A DNA stretch of 64,000 bases from JAJYSO01 sp964579505 (GCA_964579505.1 CAZOGC010000013.1:4808-68807), one strand, 5' to 3'; shown: positions 11,529 through 20,461, counted from the first letter of the stretch. The notes: a model not told the origin generated them from the sequence alone. A program made the numbers and translations.

Positions 11529-11650
11529 TTTCTGACACAAATAAACGGAGTAGGGGAGCTATTGTAAAAACATTTTCGCCAGACTGGTTTATACGGTAGA
11601 TAAACCACAGTATAGAACCCATTAATATATTCTGTAAGGCGTTTAACCGG

Positions 11651-11679
11651 GTTTGTCGACAAATTATTGCCGTTTGTCG
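11651..11679. promoter_or_regulatory. candidate LytTR binding site: two GTTTGTCG direct repeats, 21-bp period
   Basis: GTTTGTCG occurs at 11651-11658 and again at 11672-11679, exactly 21 bp apart (two helical turns). LytTR-domain regulators are known to bind paired direct repeats with about this period. The first copy is also half of the palindrome TTTGTCGACAAA (11652-11663). The site lies 62 bp before the histidine kinase gene and 184 bp before the divergent receptor gene. Assignment to the adjacent response regulator is inference. Confidence 0.45.
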
Positions 11680-11741
11680 TAGATTTTGGACAATTCGTAG
11701 GTTTATGAAAGTTTTCTTTCTTCTTTTTTCTATTTTCGTGT

Positions 11742-12875
11742 ATGGATTTTTGGAAAAGACTGTGGGAAAAGAGTTTTGAGGTAAGGGGCTATCGCATCAC
11801 ACTTCACCTTATTTTTTGGGCGTTATTTTTTACCGCCTTTTCATTTTATACATACCACTTACTGGTCATTACGCATTGGCAAGGCATCAACTTATTTAAA
11901 AGTTGGTTGATTAGTATGGGGCTTAATATCGTATTGGTTTTGGCGAGTTATTACGTTACTATTCGCACAGCCTATAAATACTTAGTCAAAAAACATAATT
12001 ACACGAAGTTTTTTATAAGCCTTATTGCAAATGTTATAGGTTTTTCAATAGGATTATGGTTTGTAAAAGTAGCTAAGTATGAACTCCTATTCTATTTTGA
12101 AATTCCCTCTCCTAAAGGGAGGATGGATATATATGAAATATTTGAAAATCGTTATTTCTGGTTTATTATTCAAATGGTAATTGTCTATTTTGCTTTGTTG
12201 TGTGTGCCGGTAACGGCTAAGTTTTTTAGAGATCAGATGCGACAACAACAAAAAGAAATGGCATTGCAAAAACAAAATATGCGACTGCAGATGGATTTTT
12301 TAAAAGCACAAATTCACCCGCATTTTCTTTTTAATACATTAAACAATATTTACTCTTTAAATTTAGCGGCGCAGAGCGAAAAAGCTTCGCAGATGATTTC
12401 TAAGTTGTCTTCTCTTTTACGGTATGTACTTTACCAAGGAAAAGATGAATTTATCGCGCTGGAGAATGAGCTCAAAATGTTGCAAGATTTTATTAATTTA
12501 GAAGCCATCCGATCCGACAATTTAGATTTAACGCTAGACTTTCCTGAAGAAGTTTCTCCAGAAATTTATTTACCTCCTTTTTTGTTATTGCCCTTGGTAG
12601 AAAATGCCTTTAAACACGGGGTAAATGCACAGTTAGATCGTTCTTTTGTGCATATATCGCTACGCGTTTCAACAGCCTTTATTCAGTTAGAGGTTGGCAA
12701 TAGTTTTGATAAAGATTATCGCCATAAAAACGCCGGCGGATTGGGGCTGTCTAGCCTGAAACAACGACTGCAATATTATTATCCCAAGAGTTATAAGTTA
12801 ACCATAACCGAAAAAGAAAATCAGTATACCACTCAACTTCAAATCCCTTTACAATGTCCCAAATTCACTGCTTAA
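11742..12875 (+). CDS. LytS/His_kinase-type sensor histidine kinase
   Basis: The 377-residue protein has four transmembrane helices within residues ~20-160, then a short coiled linker (RDQMRQQQKEMALQKQNMRLQMDFLKAQ). A His_kinase domain follows with IHPHFLFNTLNN; His194 in PHFLFN is the expected phosphoacceptor. An HATPase_c-like end carries the N box LVENAFKHGV and a glycine-rich GGLGLSSLKQRL. No extracytoplasmic sensor domain is present beyond short loops, so the signal is probably membrane- or ligand-linked. The response regulator gene overlaps its 3' end by 22 bp, indicating translational coupling. Paired direct repeats upstream suggest autoregulation. Confidence 0.9.
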   Translation: MDFWKRLWEKSFEVRGYRITLHLIFWALFFTAFSFYTYHLLVITHWQGINLFKSWLISMGLNIVLVLASYYVTIRTAYKYLVKKHNYTKFFISLIANVIGFSIGLWFVKVAKYELLFYFEIPSPKGRMDIYEIFENRYFWFIIQMVIVYFALLCVPVTAKFFRDQMRQQQKEMALQKQNMRLQMDFLKAQIHPHFLFNTLNNIYSLNLAAQSEKASQMISKLSSLLRYVLYQGKDEFIALENELKMLQDFINLEAIRSDNLDLTLDFPEEVSPEIYLPPFLLLPLVENAFKHGVNAQLDRSFVHISLRVSTAFIQLEVGNSFDKDYRHKNAGGLGLSSLKQRLQYYYPKSYKLTITEKENQYTTQLQIPLQCPKFTA

Positions 12876-13573
12876 TAGTCGATGATGAGCCCTTGGCGCG
12901 TAAGTTGGTAAAAAGCCATGTTGATCGGTTGCCCAATTGGGAGGTAGTAGCGACTTGCAAAAATGCTTTAGAAGCTTATGAAGTTATCATGTCTCAGACC
13001 ATAGAGGTACTTTTTTTAGATATTAATATGCCGGTGGTAAATGGTACAGATTTTTACCGTTCATTAAAAAATCCACCGCTATTAATTTTTACAACGGCTT
13101 ATCCCGACTATGCCGTTGAAGGGTTTGAACTAGATGCTATTGATTACCTGGTAAAGCCCATTACATTCGACCGGTTTTTAAAAGCCGCTAACCGGGCAGA
13201 AGAACGCTACCATTCTGCAAAGGAAAAAGGGAAAGGATTGGTAGTAACCAACCCCGTTCTCCCAGAAACCGATTTTATTTTTATTAAACATTTTAGCAAG
13301 TTAATAAAGGTAAATTTTGAAGACATAAAATACCTAGAAGCCCAAAAAGATTTTGTAAAATTTGTAACGAAGGATAAAGAACTTATGGCCGGAATGACCA
13401 TGAAGCTAGCCGAAGAACAGCTTCCGGCTGCTCTTTTTATTCGTGTACATCGGTCTTATATTATTGCTATTAAGGCTGTAACAGCCATGTATGGCAACGT
13501 CATAGAAATAGGGAAGACCCAAATACCCATAGGAGCCAATTACAAAGAAGCGGTACTACAACGGTTTAAATAA
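12854..13573 (+). CDS. LytTR-family response regulator
   Basis: The 239-residue protein has an N-terminal receiver domain with acidic pair D10-D11 and phosphoacceptor Asp56 (VLFLDINMP), the conserved Thr in IFTTAYPDYA and Lys in YLVKPI. The C-terminal half (about 135-239) is a LytTR DNA-binding domain: FIFIKHFSKLIKVNFEDIKYLEAQKDFVKF and FIRVHRSYIIAI. It overlaps the upstream kinase gene by 22 bp and is its cognate partner. Candidate targets are the direct repeats at 11651-11679 and the divergent TonB receptor. It faces the DUF4197 gene with only 5 bp between stop codons. Confidence 0.93.
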   Translation: MSQIHCLIVDDEPLARKLVKSHVDRLPNWEVVATCKNALEAYEVIMSQTIEVLFLDINMPVVNGTDFYRSLKNPPLLIFTTAYPDYAVEGFELDAIDYLVKPITFDRFLKAANRAEERYHSAKEKGKGLVVTNPVLPETDFIFIKHFSKLIKVNFEDIKYLEAQKDFVKFVTKDKELMAGMTMKLAEEQLPAALFIRVHRSYIIAIKAVTAMYGNVIEIGKTQIPIGANYKEAVLQRFK

Positions 13574-13578
13574 ATAGC

Positions 13579-14289
13579 TTAATCTTGTAGCGCAAAAACC
13601 TTTCGTAACAACTGCGAAGATCGTGCGCCAATGTTGTTTCTTATTTTCTGTTCTTCTTTACCAATCATAGTATATACACCTTTTAAGGCTTGTTGCGTTA
13701 CATAATCAGTTAAGTTGGGGTTTACGTCATCTACCAATGGAATAGCATTGTATTTGGTAATCAAATTCGCCCAAATTTTATTAGCTCCCACCCGATTAAA
13801 AGAAGCGGCAATCTCTGGTTGAAATTCTTTATACAATTGTGTTTGGGTTTTATTTTTTAAGTAGGTGGTGGCTGCTAAATCATTTCCTAATAAAATAGTT
13901 TTGGCATCGGCAAAATTCATTTGCGTAATGGCGTTTACAAAAATAGGAGTAGCTCTACTAACAGCGTCTTCTGCGGTATGATTTAAGGCTTTAATACCCT
14001 TGTCTACCAAGCTACCCAGCCCTATACTGCGCAGTCCTTTAGCTACTTTTTGAAGATCTTTGGGCAAAAGTATTCGGGTTAATTGGTTGTTATAAAAACC
14101 GTTCTTTTTAGCCAGTTTAGATACCTGTTGACTAATACCTTGTTTTAAAGCTTCTTTTAACCCTGATGCGATTTGTGCTTGCCCTAAAACAGCATTTCCT
14201 TGGCTATCGGGAAAGTTGTTGACAACTTGTTGTAATTGTCCGCACGAAAAGCAACACACGGCTAAGATAAGTATACTCCATTTTTTCAT
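13579..14289 (-). CDS. DUF4197 lipoprotein
   Basis: The 236-residue protein starts with a lipoprotein signal peptide (MKKWSILILAVCCFSCGQ; lipid-attachment Cys probably residue 16). The rest is the DUF4197 family: an all-helical secreted domain with GLKEALKQGISQQVSKLAKKNGFY, NHTAEDAV..A.PIFVNAITQMNFADA and LTDYVTQQALKGVYTMIGKEE. The function of this family, frequent in Bacteroidota and Proteobacteria, is unknown. It is convergent with the response regulator gene. Its upstream gap contains an intergenic repeat rather than an obvious promoter. Confidence 0.85.
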   Translation of the reverse strand: MKKWSILILAVCCFSCGQLQQVVNNFPDSQGNAVLGQAQIASGLKEALKQGISQQVSKLAKKNGFYNNQLTRILLPKDLQKVAKGLRSIGLGSLVDKGIKALNHTAEDAVSRATPIFVNAITQMNFADAKTILLGNDLAATTYLKNKTQTQLYKEFQPEIAASFNRVGANKIWANLITKYNAIPLVDDVNPNLTDYVTQQALKGVYTMIGKEEQKIRNNIGARSSQLLRKVFALQD

Positions 14290-14352
14290 AAACTGTAATT
14301 TATAGTTATTTGGTTACGCATTTTAGAAAAGGACATCTATATGTAATAACCA

Positions 14353-14455
14353 CTTGTTACGCTGAGTTTACCTGCCTATAATAGACAAAAGTGTTACAAA
14401 AACAGCAAAAGCAATTCCTCGACAGGCCTACCATCAAAAACGGGTAGGCCTGGTT
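14353..14455. repeat. dispersed intergenic repeat, copy C (inverted relative to copies A and B), with hairpin
   Basis: The first part, GCTGAGTTTACCTGCCTATA, is the reverse complement of the GGCAGGTAAACTCAG unit at 1378-1392. The second part contains TCGACAGGCCTACC; CAGGCCTACC (14423-14432) pairs perfectly over 10 bp with GGTAGGCCTG (14443-14452). The hairpin has no U tract on either strand. Confidence 0.5.
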
Positions 14456-14472
14456 TGGTGATTTATAGTTCA

Positions 14473-16335
14473 TTATTTAACCGGCAGCTGATTAAATTCA
14501 ATATAAGAATCTCCATAAACGGTATGGGTTTGCGTTTTGTAATCGCTTTCATCGGCTTTAAAAATATTGGGTACAAATGTTTGCGGGTTTAAATTGATTA
14601 ATGGAAACCACGTACTTTGCACCTGTATCTGAATTTTGTGCCCTTTCTTAAAGGTGTGATTAATACCTTGTAAGGTGATGTCTATCTCTGTCTTCTTATT
14701 AGGAGTCATAGCCTCAGGATGCTCAAAACTATTACGGAAACGTCCGGGCATTACTTCGCTGCGAATCATCATATGGTAATTAGACATTTTTAAATGAGGA
14801 TCTGTTTCTTTAAAGTTTTTTGCATCGGGTGGAAAGACATCAATCACTTTTACAATCCAATCGGCATCAGTACCGGTAGTAGCCACTTCTAGTTTGGCTT
14901 TAATTTGTCCTACCAGCTTTATATCGTGTTGCAACACGGGTGTTTCATAGGTTAAAACATCGGGGCGTCTACCAGCAAATCGTTGGTCGTCAGTCATGTA
15001 TTTACGGGGTGTAAAAACAATTTTGATGTCTTCTGTATAGGGCACCGGTTTTTCAATATCACTGATAAATTTATTTTCGTAATTAGGATTAGGCTGATCA
15101 GTTAAGGTGTGGTTTTTCCCTAGATAATAGCGTTTCTTTACCGTATTTTTTGGAGGCCAAGCAGCATAAGAATCCCATTGGTGCGTACCGTCATCATACA
15201 TACGCGCTTCCGGAAAATGAGGATCTGCTTTTCCTTTTAAGAAATGATCAAAGAAAGGGGTAATCACGTCGCGTTGAAATTTAATTGAAAGGCTATCGCC
15301 AAAATAAACATTTCCTACAGCGTTACGCACTTTGGTAGAGGCCCATTGCCCATGACTCCACGGTCCGTACGTAATAATATTATAGTTATTGCTGCTTTTT
15401 TCAATTTGTGCATAGCTGTTAAAAGGTCCGTAAAGGTCTTCGGCATCGTAAAACCCACCCACATACAACACGGCAGGTTTAATGTCTTTTAAATGTGGAA
15501 TAATATTACGTGTCTTCCAAAAAGTATCGTAATTTGGATGGTTTTCCAACTGTTTCCAAAAGAAGTTATTGGGGTAATATTTATCCAATTTTTTAATAGG
15601 GGTGTGCTTTAAAAAGAAAGCGTATTGGTCTTGGCTTTTAAACCGTGGGAAATGATATTTTGTATGGGTGGTAGGCGGAAATTGATTGCCAAAAAGAGCG
15701 GTAGCCATAAAGTAGCTTAACAGATAAGCCCCGTTGTGATGAAAATCGTCAAAAAAGAAATCGCTGATAGAGGCTTGCGGAGAGACCGCTTTTAAAGCTG
15801 GATGGTTACTCAATAGGGCATAAGTGGAATAAAATCCGGGATAAGAGATTCCCCAAATACCTACTTTTCCATTGTTGTTCGGTACATTTTTTACCAACCA
15901 GTCTATGGTGTCGTATGTATCACTGGCTTCATCGGTTTGGTTACCGGTTTTATTAGGAATATACGGGCGCATATTGTCAAAATCACCTTCGCTCATCCAA
16001 CGACCGCGTACGTCTTGTTTTACAAAAATATAGCCTTCTTTTAAAAGGTATTTGTTAGCCGCCATTCCATGAGGAGATTTGGGAAATTTATTTTTTCCGT
16101 ATGGTCGAGAGCTATACGGTGTACGCATCATAATGATAGGGTATTCTTGTGATTGGTCCTTGGGAGCATAAATAGTGGTGTGCAATTTTACCCCGTCGCG
16201 CATGGGAATATCTACTTCCGTTTTGGTGTAATGTTCCGGAATATCATACGTAGGTTGATTTTCTTGCGCGTAATTACAGCCTGTAAAAACCGTGAAGCAC
16301 AACAAGAAAAGAAGAGATTGTGTAAGCGATTTCAT
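14473..16335 (-). CDS. CocE/NonD-type X-Pro dipeptidyl-peptidase family hydrolase, lipoprotein
   Basis: The 620-residue protein has a lipoprotein-like signal (SLLFLLCFTVFTGC, Cys20) and then the S15 alpha/beta-hydrolase fold. The nucleophile is Ser164 in GIWGISYPGF; the acid is probably in LYVGGFYDAEDLYG and the His in YGPWSHGQWAS. The preceding QDVRGRWMSEGDF strand and the C-terminal jelly-roll domain (HDIKLVGQIKAKLEV...HKIQIQVQSTWFP) are typical of the CocE/NonD and glutaryl-7-ACA acylase group. It probably hydrolyses an ester or amide at the cell surface or in the periplasm. The substrate cannot be told from sequence. It is transcribed divergently from the TetR gene (122-bp gap). Confidence 0.88.
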   Translation of the reverse strand: MKSLTQSLLFLLCFTVFTGCNYAQENQPTYDIPEHYTKTEVDIPMRDGVKLHTTIYAPKDQSQEYPIIMMRTPYSSRPYGKNKFPKSPHGMAANKYLLKEGYIFVKQDVRGRWMSEGDFDNMRPYIPNKTGNQTDEASDTYDTIDWLVKNVPNNNGKVGIWGISYPGFYSTYALLSNHPALKAVSPQASISDFFFDDFHHNGAYLLSYFMATALFGNQFPPTTHTKYHFPRFKSQDQYAFFLKHTPIKKLDKYYPNNFFWKQLENHPNYDTFWKTRNIIPHLKDIKPAVLYVGGFYDAEDLYGPFNSYAQIEKSSNNYNIITYGPWSHGQWASTKVRNAVGNVYFGDSLSIKFQRDVITPFFDHFLKGKADPHFPEARMYDDGTHQWDSYAAWPPKNTVKKRYYLGKNHTLTDQPNPNYENKFISDIEKPVPYTEDIKIVFTPRKYMTDDQRFAGRRPDVLTYETPVLQHDIKLVGQIKAKLEVATTGTDADWIVKVIDVFPPDAKNFKETDPHLKMSNYHMMIRSEVMPGRFRNSFEHPEAMTPNKKTEIDITLQGINHTFKKGHKIQIQVQSTWFPLINLNPQTFVPNIFKADESDYKTQTHTVYGDSYIEFNQLPVK

Positions 16336-16457
16336 AATTTAAAATTTGAGTGATAAGCGATAAAGATAAACTAATTTTACTTTTTTAAAAATTATAATGC
16401 CGAAAGGCTGAGATTATAGTTGTATAGATACAAAAATTCTTCTTTATATTCGCTGCT

Positions 16458-17033
16458 ATGAACACCGCACGAAAAGAACAAATTATACAAACAGCTGCCC
16501 AGCTATTTCACGAAAAAGGTTTTCATGCCGTGTCTATGCGTGATTTGGCTGAAAAACTAGACATTAAAGCGGCTAGTCTATACAATCATATTTTTTCTAA
16601 AAAAGAAATCTTAGCTAATATCGTAATGGATTTGGCACAAGATTTTACTACTCATATTCAGCAAACTAATAAAACGCAAACGTCATCTTTAGCTAAGTTA
16701 GAAGCCATTGTGGCAATGCACATTACGACTTCACTAAAAAAAACGGATTTTTTAGCGTGTATGAACAAAGAATGGATGAATTTAGAAACGCCTCAACGCA
16801 AATTATATTTAAAACTGCGTCAAGAATATGAAGATACCTTTCTGCAGATTATTGTAACCGGAATAGAAACAGGAGAGTTTGAAAAAAGAAACCCGGATAT
16901 ACTTACTTTTAGCCTGCTTTCTTCTTTGCGTACATTCTATCATTGGTATACTAAAAACCCTCAATTTACACAAAAGGAACTTATACGAGAAATGCAACTC
17001 AATCTGCTAACAGGCATTGTACGCAAAAAGTAA
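16458..17033 (+). CDS. paaR: TetR-family regulator, probable repressor of the phenylacetate genes
   Basis: The 191-residue protein has an N-terminal TetR helix-turn-helix (IIQTAAQLFHEKGFHAVSMRDLAEKLDIKAASLYNHIFSKKEIL, residues ~9-53) and a helical ligand-binding domain. It lies directly before paaE in the same direction with a 97-bp gap. That gap has an 18-bp perfect palindrome across a -7 element. TetR-type PaaR regulators responding to phenylacetyl-CoA are known in Thermus and other bacteria, and the site CTAACAATTGTTAG has the same CNAAC...GTTNG arms as I recall for Thermus PaaR. The symbol is assigned by context. A TATATTCG sequence at 16445-16452 is a near match to a -7 element for this gene. 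Confidence 0.75.
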   Translation: MNTARKEQIIQTAAQLFHEKGFHAVSMRDLAEKLDIKAASLYNHIFSKKEILANIVMDLAQDFTTHIQQTNKTQTSSLAKLEAIVAMHITTSLKKTDFLACMNKEWMNLETPQRKLYLKLRQEYEDTFLQIIVTGIETGEFEKRNPDILTFSLLSSLRTFYHWYTKNPQFTQKELIREMQLNLLTGIVRKK

Positions 17034-17079
17034 TGACATATTGGCTGTTTTGCTGTAATTTTGAGTACCTTGAGAAAGG

Positions 17080-17111
17080 TTTGTTTATTTAACTAACAAT
17101 TGTTAGTTTTG
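17080..17111 (+). promoter_or_regulatory. paaE promoter overlapped by an 18-bp palindromic operator
   Basis: AACTAACAATTGTTAGTT at 17091-17108 is a perfect palindrome. It overlaps the -7 element TAGTTTTG (17104-17111) and follows a -33-like TTTG at 17080-17083 with a 20-bp spacer. The predicted start of transcription is ~15 nt before the paaE ATG. A TetR dimer bound here would block the promoter. Confidence 0.7.
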
Positions 17112-17130
17112 AAACGAGTAAAATTTAATT

Positions 17131-18210
17131 ATGGCAGAGTTTTATAAGCTTAAAGTAGCTCAAAAACGAGAAGAGACCAATAACTGTACTTCTGTAAAAT
17201 TGGAGGTGCCTAGAGAACTGTGGAAACATTTTCGTTATGGAGCAGGGCAACATATCATTTTTAAAAAAGAATTTGACGGAGAAGAAATTCGCAGAACATA
17301 TTCTCTCTGCTCCAATCCGTTTGATAAAGAATGGCGTGTTTGTGTAAAACAAATTCCGGAGGGAAAATTTTCAACCTATGTCAATCAAGAATTAAAAGAA
17401 GGGGATATTGTAGAAGCTAGTTCTCCTACCGGAAAATTTGCACACGACATACAATTAGATAGAGAAGGGGCTAGGCAGTATTTATTTTTTGCCGCCGGAA
17501 GTGGTATTACCCCCATCATAGCAATGATAAAAATGGTGCTACAGCAAGAGCCACATTGCCATTGCCAATTGTTCTATTCTAACCGCGACCAAAATAATAT
17601 TGTTTTTAGAGAAGAGCTGGAACAATTGCGTAACAAATATTTGACGCGTTTTGAACTCTTCCATATTTTAACAGAACAAAAACGCGATGTTGCTTTGTTA
17701 GACGGTAAGATAACAAAAGAAAAACTGAAGACTTTTTCAGAAACCTTGCTCAATTTATCGGCCATAGATCACTGTTTTATCTGTGGACCCGAAGCGCTAA
17801 CCTTTATTATTCGCGATGAATTGGTTAACTTAGGCTTGGCTAAAAATAAAATTCATTATGAGTTGTTTGTAACCGGCTTGTCTGAAGAAGATAAACAACG
17901 AGCAGCAGAAGCCATGAAAAAACGGGTAGAGGGTACGCAGGTAACGGTTATTGAAGGGGGTACAGAACTGAGTTTTGTCATGACAGACACGTATGACAAT
18001 GTGCTTGATGCAGCTTTGGCTGCCGGAGCCGATGTCTCATTTGCTTGTAAAGACGGTATGTGTAGCACCTGTAAATGTAGAGTAGAAGAAGGATCTGTGG
18101 TAATGAAAAAGAATTATGCTTTAGAAAAAGATGATCTAGAAAAGGGATACGTGCTGAGCTGTCAATCAGTGCCTACCTCTAAGAAGTTAAAAGTAAATTA
18201 CGACGTGTAA
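17131..18210 (+). CDS. paaE: phenylacetyl-CoA 1,2-epoxidase reductase subunit PaaE
   Basis: The 359-residue protein delivers electrons from NADPH to the PaaABC epoxidase. The order is typical: an FAD-binding ferredoxin-reductase domain (RRTYSLCSNP, about residues 50-60), an NAD(P)-binding domain (FAAGSGITPIIAMI, FICGPEAL) and a C-terminal plant-type [2Fe-2S] ferredoxin domain. Its cysteines are in ACKDGMCSTCKCRVEEG and LSCQS. It is the first gene of the catabolic run and lies directly behind the operator-promoter at 17080-17111. In many Proteobacteria paaE comes last, after paaABCD; here it leads. Confidence 0.95.
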   Translation: MAEFYKLKVAQKREETNNCTSVKLEVPRELWKHFRYGAGQHIIFKKEFDGEEIRRTYSLCSNPFDKEWRVCVKQIPEGKFSTYVNQELKEGDIVEASSPTGKFAHDIQLDREGARQYLFFAAGSGITPIIAMIKMVLQQEPHCHCQLFYSNRDQNNIVFREELEQLRNKYLTRFELFHILTEQKRDVALLDGKITKEKLKTFSETLLNLSAIDHCFICGPEALTFIIRDELVNLGLAKNKIHYELFVTGLSEEDKQRAAEAMKKRVEGTQVTVIEGGTELSFVMTDTYDNVLDAALAAGADVSFACKDGMCSTCKCRVEEGSVVMKKNYALEKDDLEKGYVLSCQSVPTSKKLKVNYDV

Positions 18211-18260
18211 TTTACTATACAATTAAAATAGTAGTTACTAACACAGCTAAGTATAAAATT

Positions 18261-19217
18261 ATGAGCGAGCAAGAAATAAAAAACTTAGAAAATATTTTTC
18301 AGCAGCGTATTGATAATAATGAGAAGATAGAGCCGAAAGATTGGATGCCCGAAAAGTATAGACAGATGAATATTCGGCAAATATCGCAGCATGCCAATTC
18401 AGAAATTGTAGGGATGCTCCCCGAGGGCAACTGGATTACTCGCGCCCCTTCACTGTTGCGAAAAGTAACCTTATTAGCCAAAGTTCAAGACGAGGCCGGA
18501 CACGGGCTTTATCTTTATAGTGCCGCAGAAACCTTAGGTATTTCTAGAGATGAGATGACAGAATTAATGCTAGCCGGCAAGTCAAAATATTCAAGTATAT
18601 TTAATTATCCATCGCTTTCTTGGGCAGATATTGGCGCTATAGGATGGTTGGTAGATGGCGCTGCTATCGTTAACCAAGTATCGCTCACACACACTTCTTA
18701 CGGTCCGTATGCTCGTGGAATGGTGCGTATCTGTAAAGAAGAAAGCTTTCATCAGCGACAAGGATATCAAATTATGTATAACCTTTCTCACGGAACAGCG
18801 GCGCAAAAAGAAATGGCTCAAGATGCGTTAAACCGTTGGTGGTGGCCATCACTTATGATGTTTGGTCCTACCGATAAAGAATCAACACACACTGAGCAGT
18901 CTATGGCATGGAAGGTTAAAATAAAATCAAACGATACCTTACGTCAGATGTTTGTAGATCAAGCAGTGCCTCAAGCCGATATTTTGGAGCTGAAAATTCC
19001 GGATGAAGACCTAAAATACAACGAAGAAACCCAACACTATGAATTTGGAGAAATTGATTGGGAAGAATTTTGGCAAGTGGTAAAAGGTCATGGAATATGC
19101 AATGAACAACGCATACGCGACAAACAAGAAGCTTGGGATAATGGACAATGGGTGCGCGAAGCCGCCATGGCGTATGCCAAAAAAGAACAAAACAAACAAG
19201 AACGAAGAGTTGGGTAG
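18261..19217 (+). CDS. paaA: phenylacetyl-CoA 1,2-epoxidase catalytic subunit PaaA
   Basis: The 318-residue protein is the di-iron catalytic subunit that epoxidises the aromatic ring of phenylacetyl-CoA with O2. Two carboxylate/His motifs are visible: QDEAGHGLYLYSAAETLG (Glu78, His81) and CKEESFHQRQGY (Glu161, His164). WWWPSLMMFGP and the acidic C-terminus are standard for PaaA, and the length is normal. It follows paaE by 50 bp and precedes paaB. The 119-bp gap after it contains no terminator, only the near-tandem TACTCGATACTCAATACT (19313-19330). Confidence 0.96.
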   Translation: MSEQEIKNLENIFQQRIDNNEKIEPKDWMPEKYRQMNIRQISQHANSEIVGMLPEGNWITRAPSLLRKVTLLAKVQDEAGHGLYLYSAAETLGISRDEMTELMLAGKSKYSSIFNYPSLSWADIGAIGWLVDGAAIVNQVSLTHTSYGPYARGMVRICKEESFHQRQGYQIMYNLSHGTAAQKEMAQDALNRWWWPSLMMFGPTDKESTHTEQSMAWKVKIKSNDTLRQMFVDQAVPQADILELKIPDEDLKYNEETQHYEFGEIDWEEFWQVVKGHGICNEQRIRDKQEAWDNGQWVREAAMAYAKKEQNKQERRVG

Positions 19218-19336
19218 GGTAGAAAAGTACTGACTTGTATATGAATACAATACCTGAAAGAAGATTTATCATTAAACTAAAATACGAGATACTTTGTAGA
19301 AGCAACGCTTAGTACTCGATACTCAATACTAGAAAA

Positions 19337-19642
19337 ATGGCTAAAAACACAAAAACAAGCAAAAACGAATGGCCCCTTTGGGAAGTATTTGTCCGTAGTA
19401 AAAACGGACTAGAACACCGTCATTTTGGAAGCCTCCACGCAGTAGATGCAGAGATGGCACTACAAAATGCACGTGATGTGTACACACGCCGTATGGAAGG
19501 GGTAAGCATTTGGGTGGTAGAATCTAAAAACATTGCGGCATCAAATCCTGATAAAAACGGAGAATTTTTTGAGCCGGCAGAAGATAAAGTTTACCGCCAT
19601 CCTACCTTTTATAAACTACCGGATGGGGTGAAGAATATGTAA
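19337..19642 (+). CDS. paaB: phenylacetyl-CoA 1,2-epoxidase subunit PaaB
   Basis: A 101-residue protein with the PaaB signature WPLWEVFVRSKNGLEHRHFGSLHAVDAEMALQNARDVYTRR and VWVVESKNI-like ISIWVVESKNIAAS. PaaB is non-catalytic and bridges PaaAC heterodimers and PaaE. The length matches the family. It is followed 33 bp later by paaC. Confidence 0.95.
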   Translation: MAKNTKTSKNEWPLWEVFVRSKNGLEHRHFGSLHAVDAEMALQNARDVYTRRMEGVSIWVVESKNIAASNPDKNGEFFEPAEDKVYRHPTFYKLPDGVKNM

Positions 19643-19675
19643 GCAAAAAGGTAAACGCTTTTTGAAAACCTGATT

Positions 19676-20461
19676 ATGAAAGAAAAAACAAACTTTAAAA
19701 CATATCCCATAACAGCAGATAAAGTGGGCTTTTTATTAGGGTTAGCCGATAACACACTAATACTGGGACAACGGTTGAGTGAACTTACCGGCCACGGACC
19801 AACGCTAGAAGTCGATATGGCGTGCGCCAATATTGCGCTAGATTTATTTGGAGAAGTACGCAATTATTACCAGTATATAGCTGAAATTAAGGGAAATGAA
19901 ATTACAGAAGACGATTTGGCTTTTATGCGAACAGAACGCGAATACCGTAATGCTTTGTTGGTAGAACAGCCTAACCGTGATTTTGCCTATACAATAGCCC
20001 GTCAATTTTTGTATGATCAATTTCACTTTTTATTACTAGAAAAACTGAAACAAAGTGAAGATTTTCAGTTGGCTGCTATTGCTCAAAAAAGTATAAAAGA
20101 AGTAACTTATCATCGCGATTTTTCGGCTGATTGGATAAAACGTCTGAGGGATGGTACAGAAGAGAGCCACCAACGTATGCAGACTGCACTTTCCGATTTG
20201 TGGAAATACCACCGTGAATTATTTGAAAAAACACCGGCTGATGAGCAAATGATAACGCAAGGAATAGGTGTTGATTATGACGAGCTAAAAGATACATACT
20301 ACCAAAATGTGCGTGAAGTAGTGGAGGAGGCTACGCTAAATCTACCGGAATTAAAGTACTTTCAAAGCGGCGGCAAGATGGGTAAGCATACAGAACATAT
20401 GGGGCATTTACTTACCGAAATGCAATATATGCAGCGCACCTATCCCGGAATGGAGTGGTAA
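19676..20461 (+). CDS. paaC: phenylacetyl-CoA 1,2-epoxidase structural subunit PaaC
   Basis: The 261-residue ferritin-like protein pairs with PaaA in the epoxidase core. It shows LADNTLILGQRLSELTGHGP, DMACANIALDLFGEVRNYYQY, the EREYRNALLVEQPNRDFAYTIARQFLYDQFHF block and the C-terminal HTEHMGHLLTEMQYMQRTYPGMEW, all typical of PaaC. It is the degenerate, metal-free homologue of PaaA. The gene is embedded in the run between paaB and paaD (60-bp gap). Confidence 0.95.
   Translation: MKEKTNFKTYPITADKVGFLLGLADNTLILGQRLSELTGHGPTLEVDMACANIALDLFGEVRNYYQYIAEIKGNEITEDDLAFMRTEREYRNALLVEQPNRDFAYTIARQFLYDQFHFLLLEKLKQSEDFQLAAIAQKSIKEVTYHRDFSADWIKRLRDGTEESHQRMQTALSDLWKYHRELFEKTPADEQMITQGIGVDYDELKDTYYQNVREVVEEATLNLPELKYFQSGGKMGKHTEHMGHLLTEMQYMQRTYPGMEW

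Noticed and set aside
11468..11662. N-terminal extension of the TonB-type receptor
   Set aside because: The signal peptide begins at the ATG at 11467; the extra 65 residues have no export signal and cover the putative regulatory region.
19311..19331. Near-tandem TACTCGATACTCAATACT before paaB
   Set aside because: It is short and imperfect, with no pairing or known operator match. It is more likely chance or a decayed repeat.
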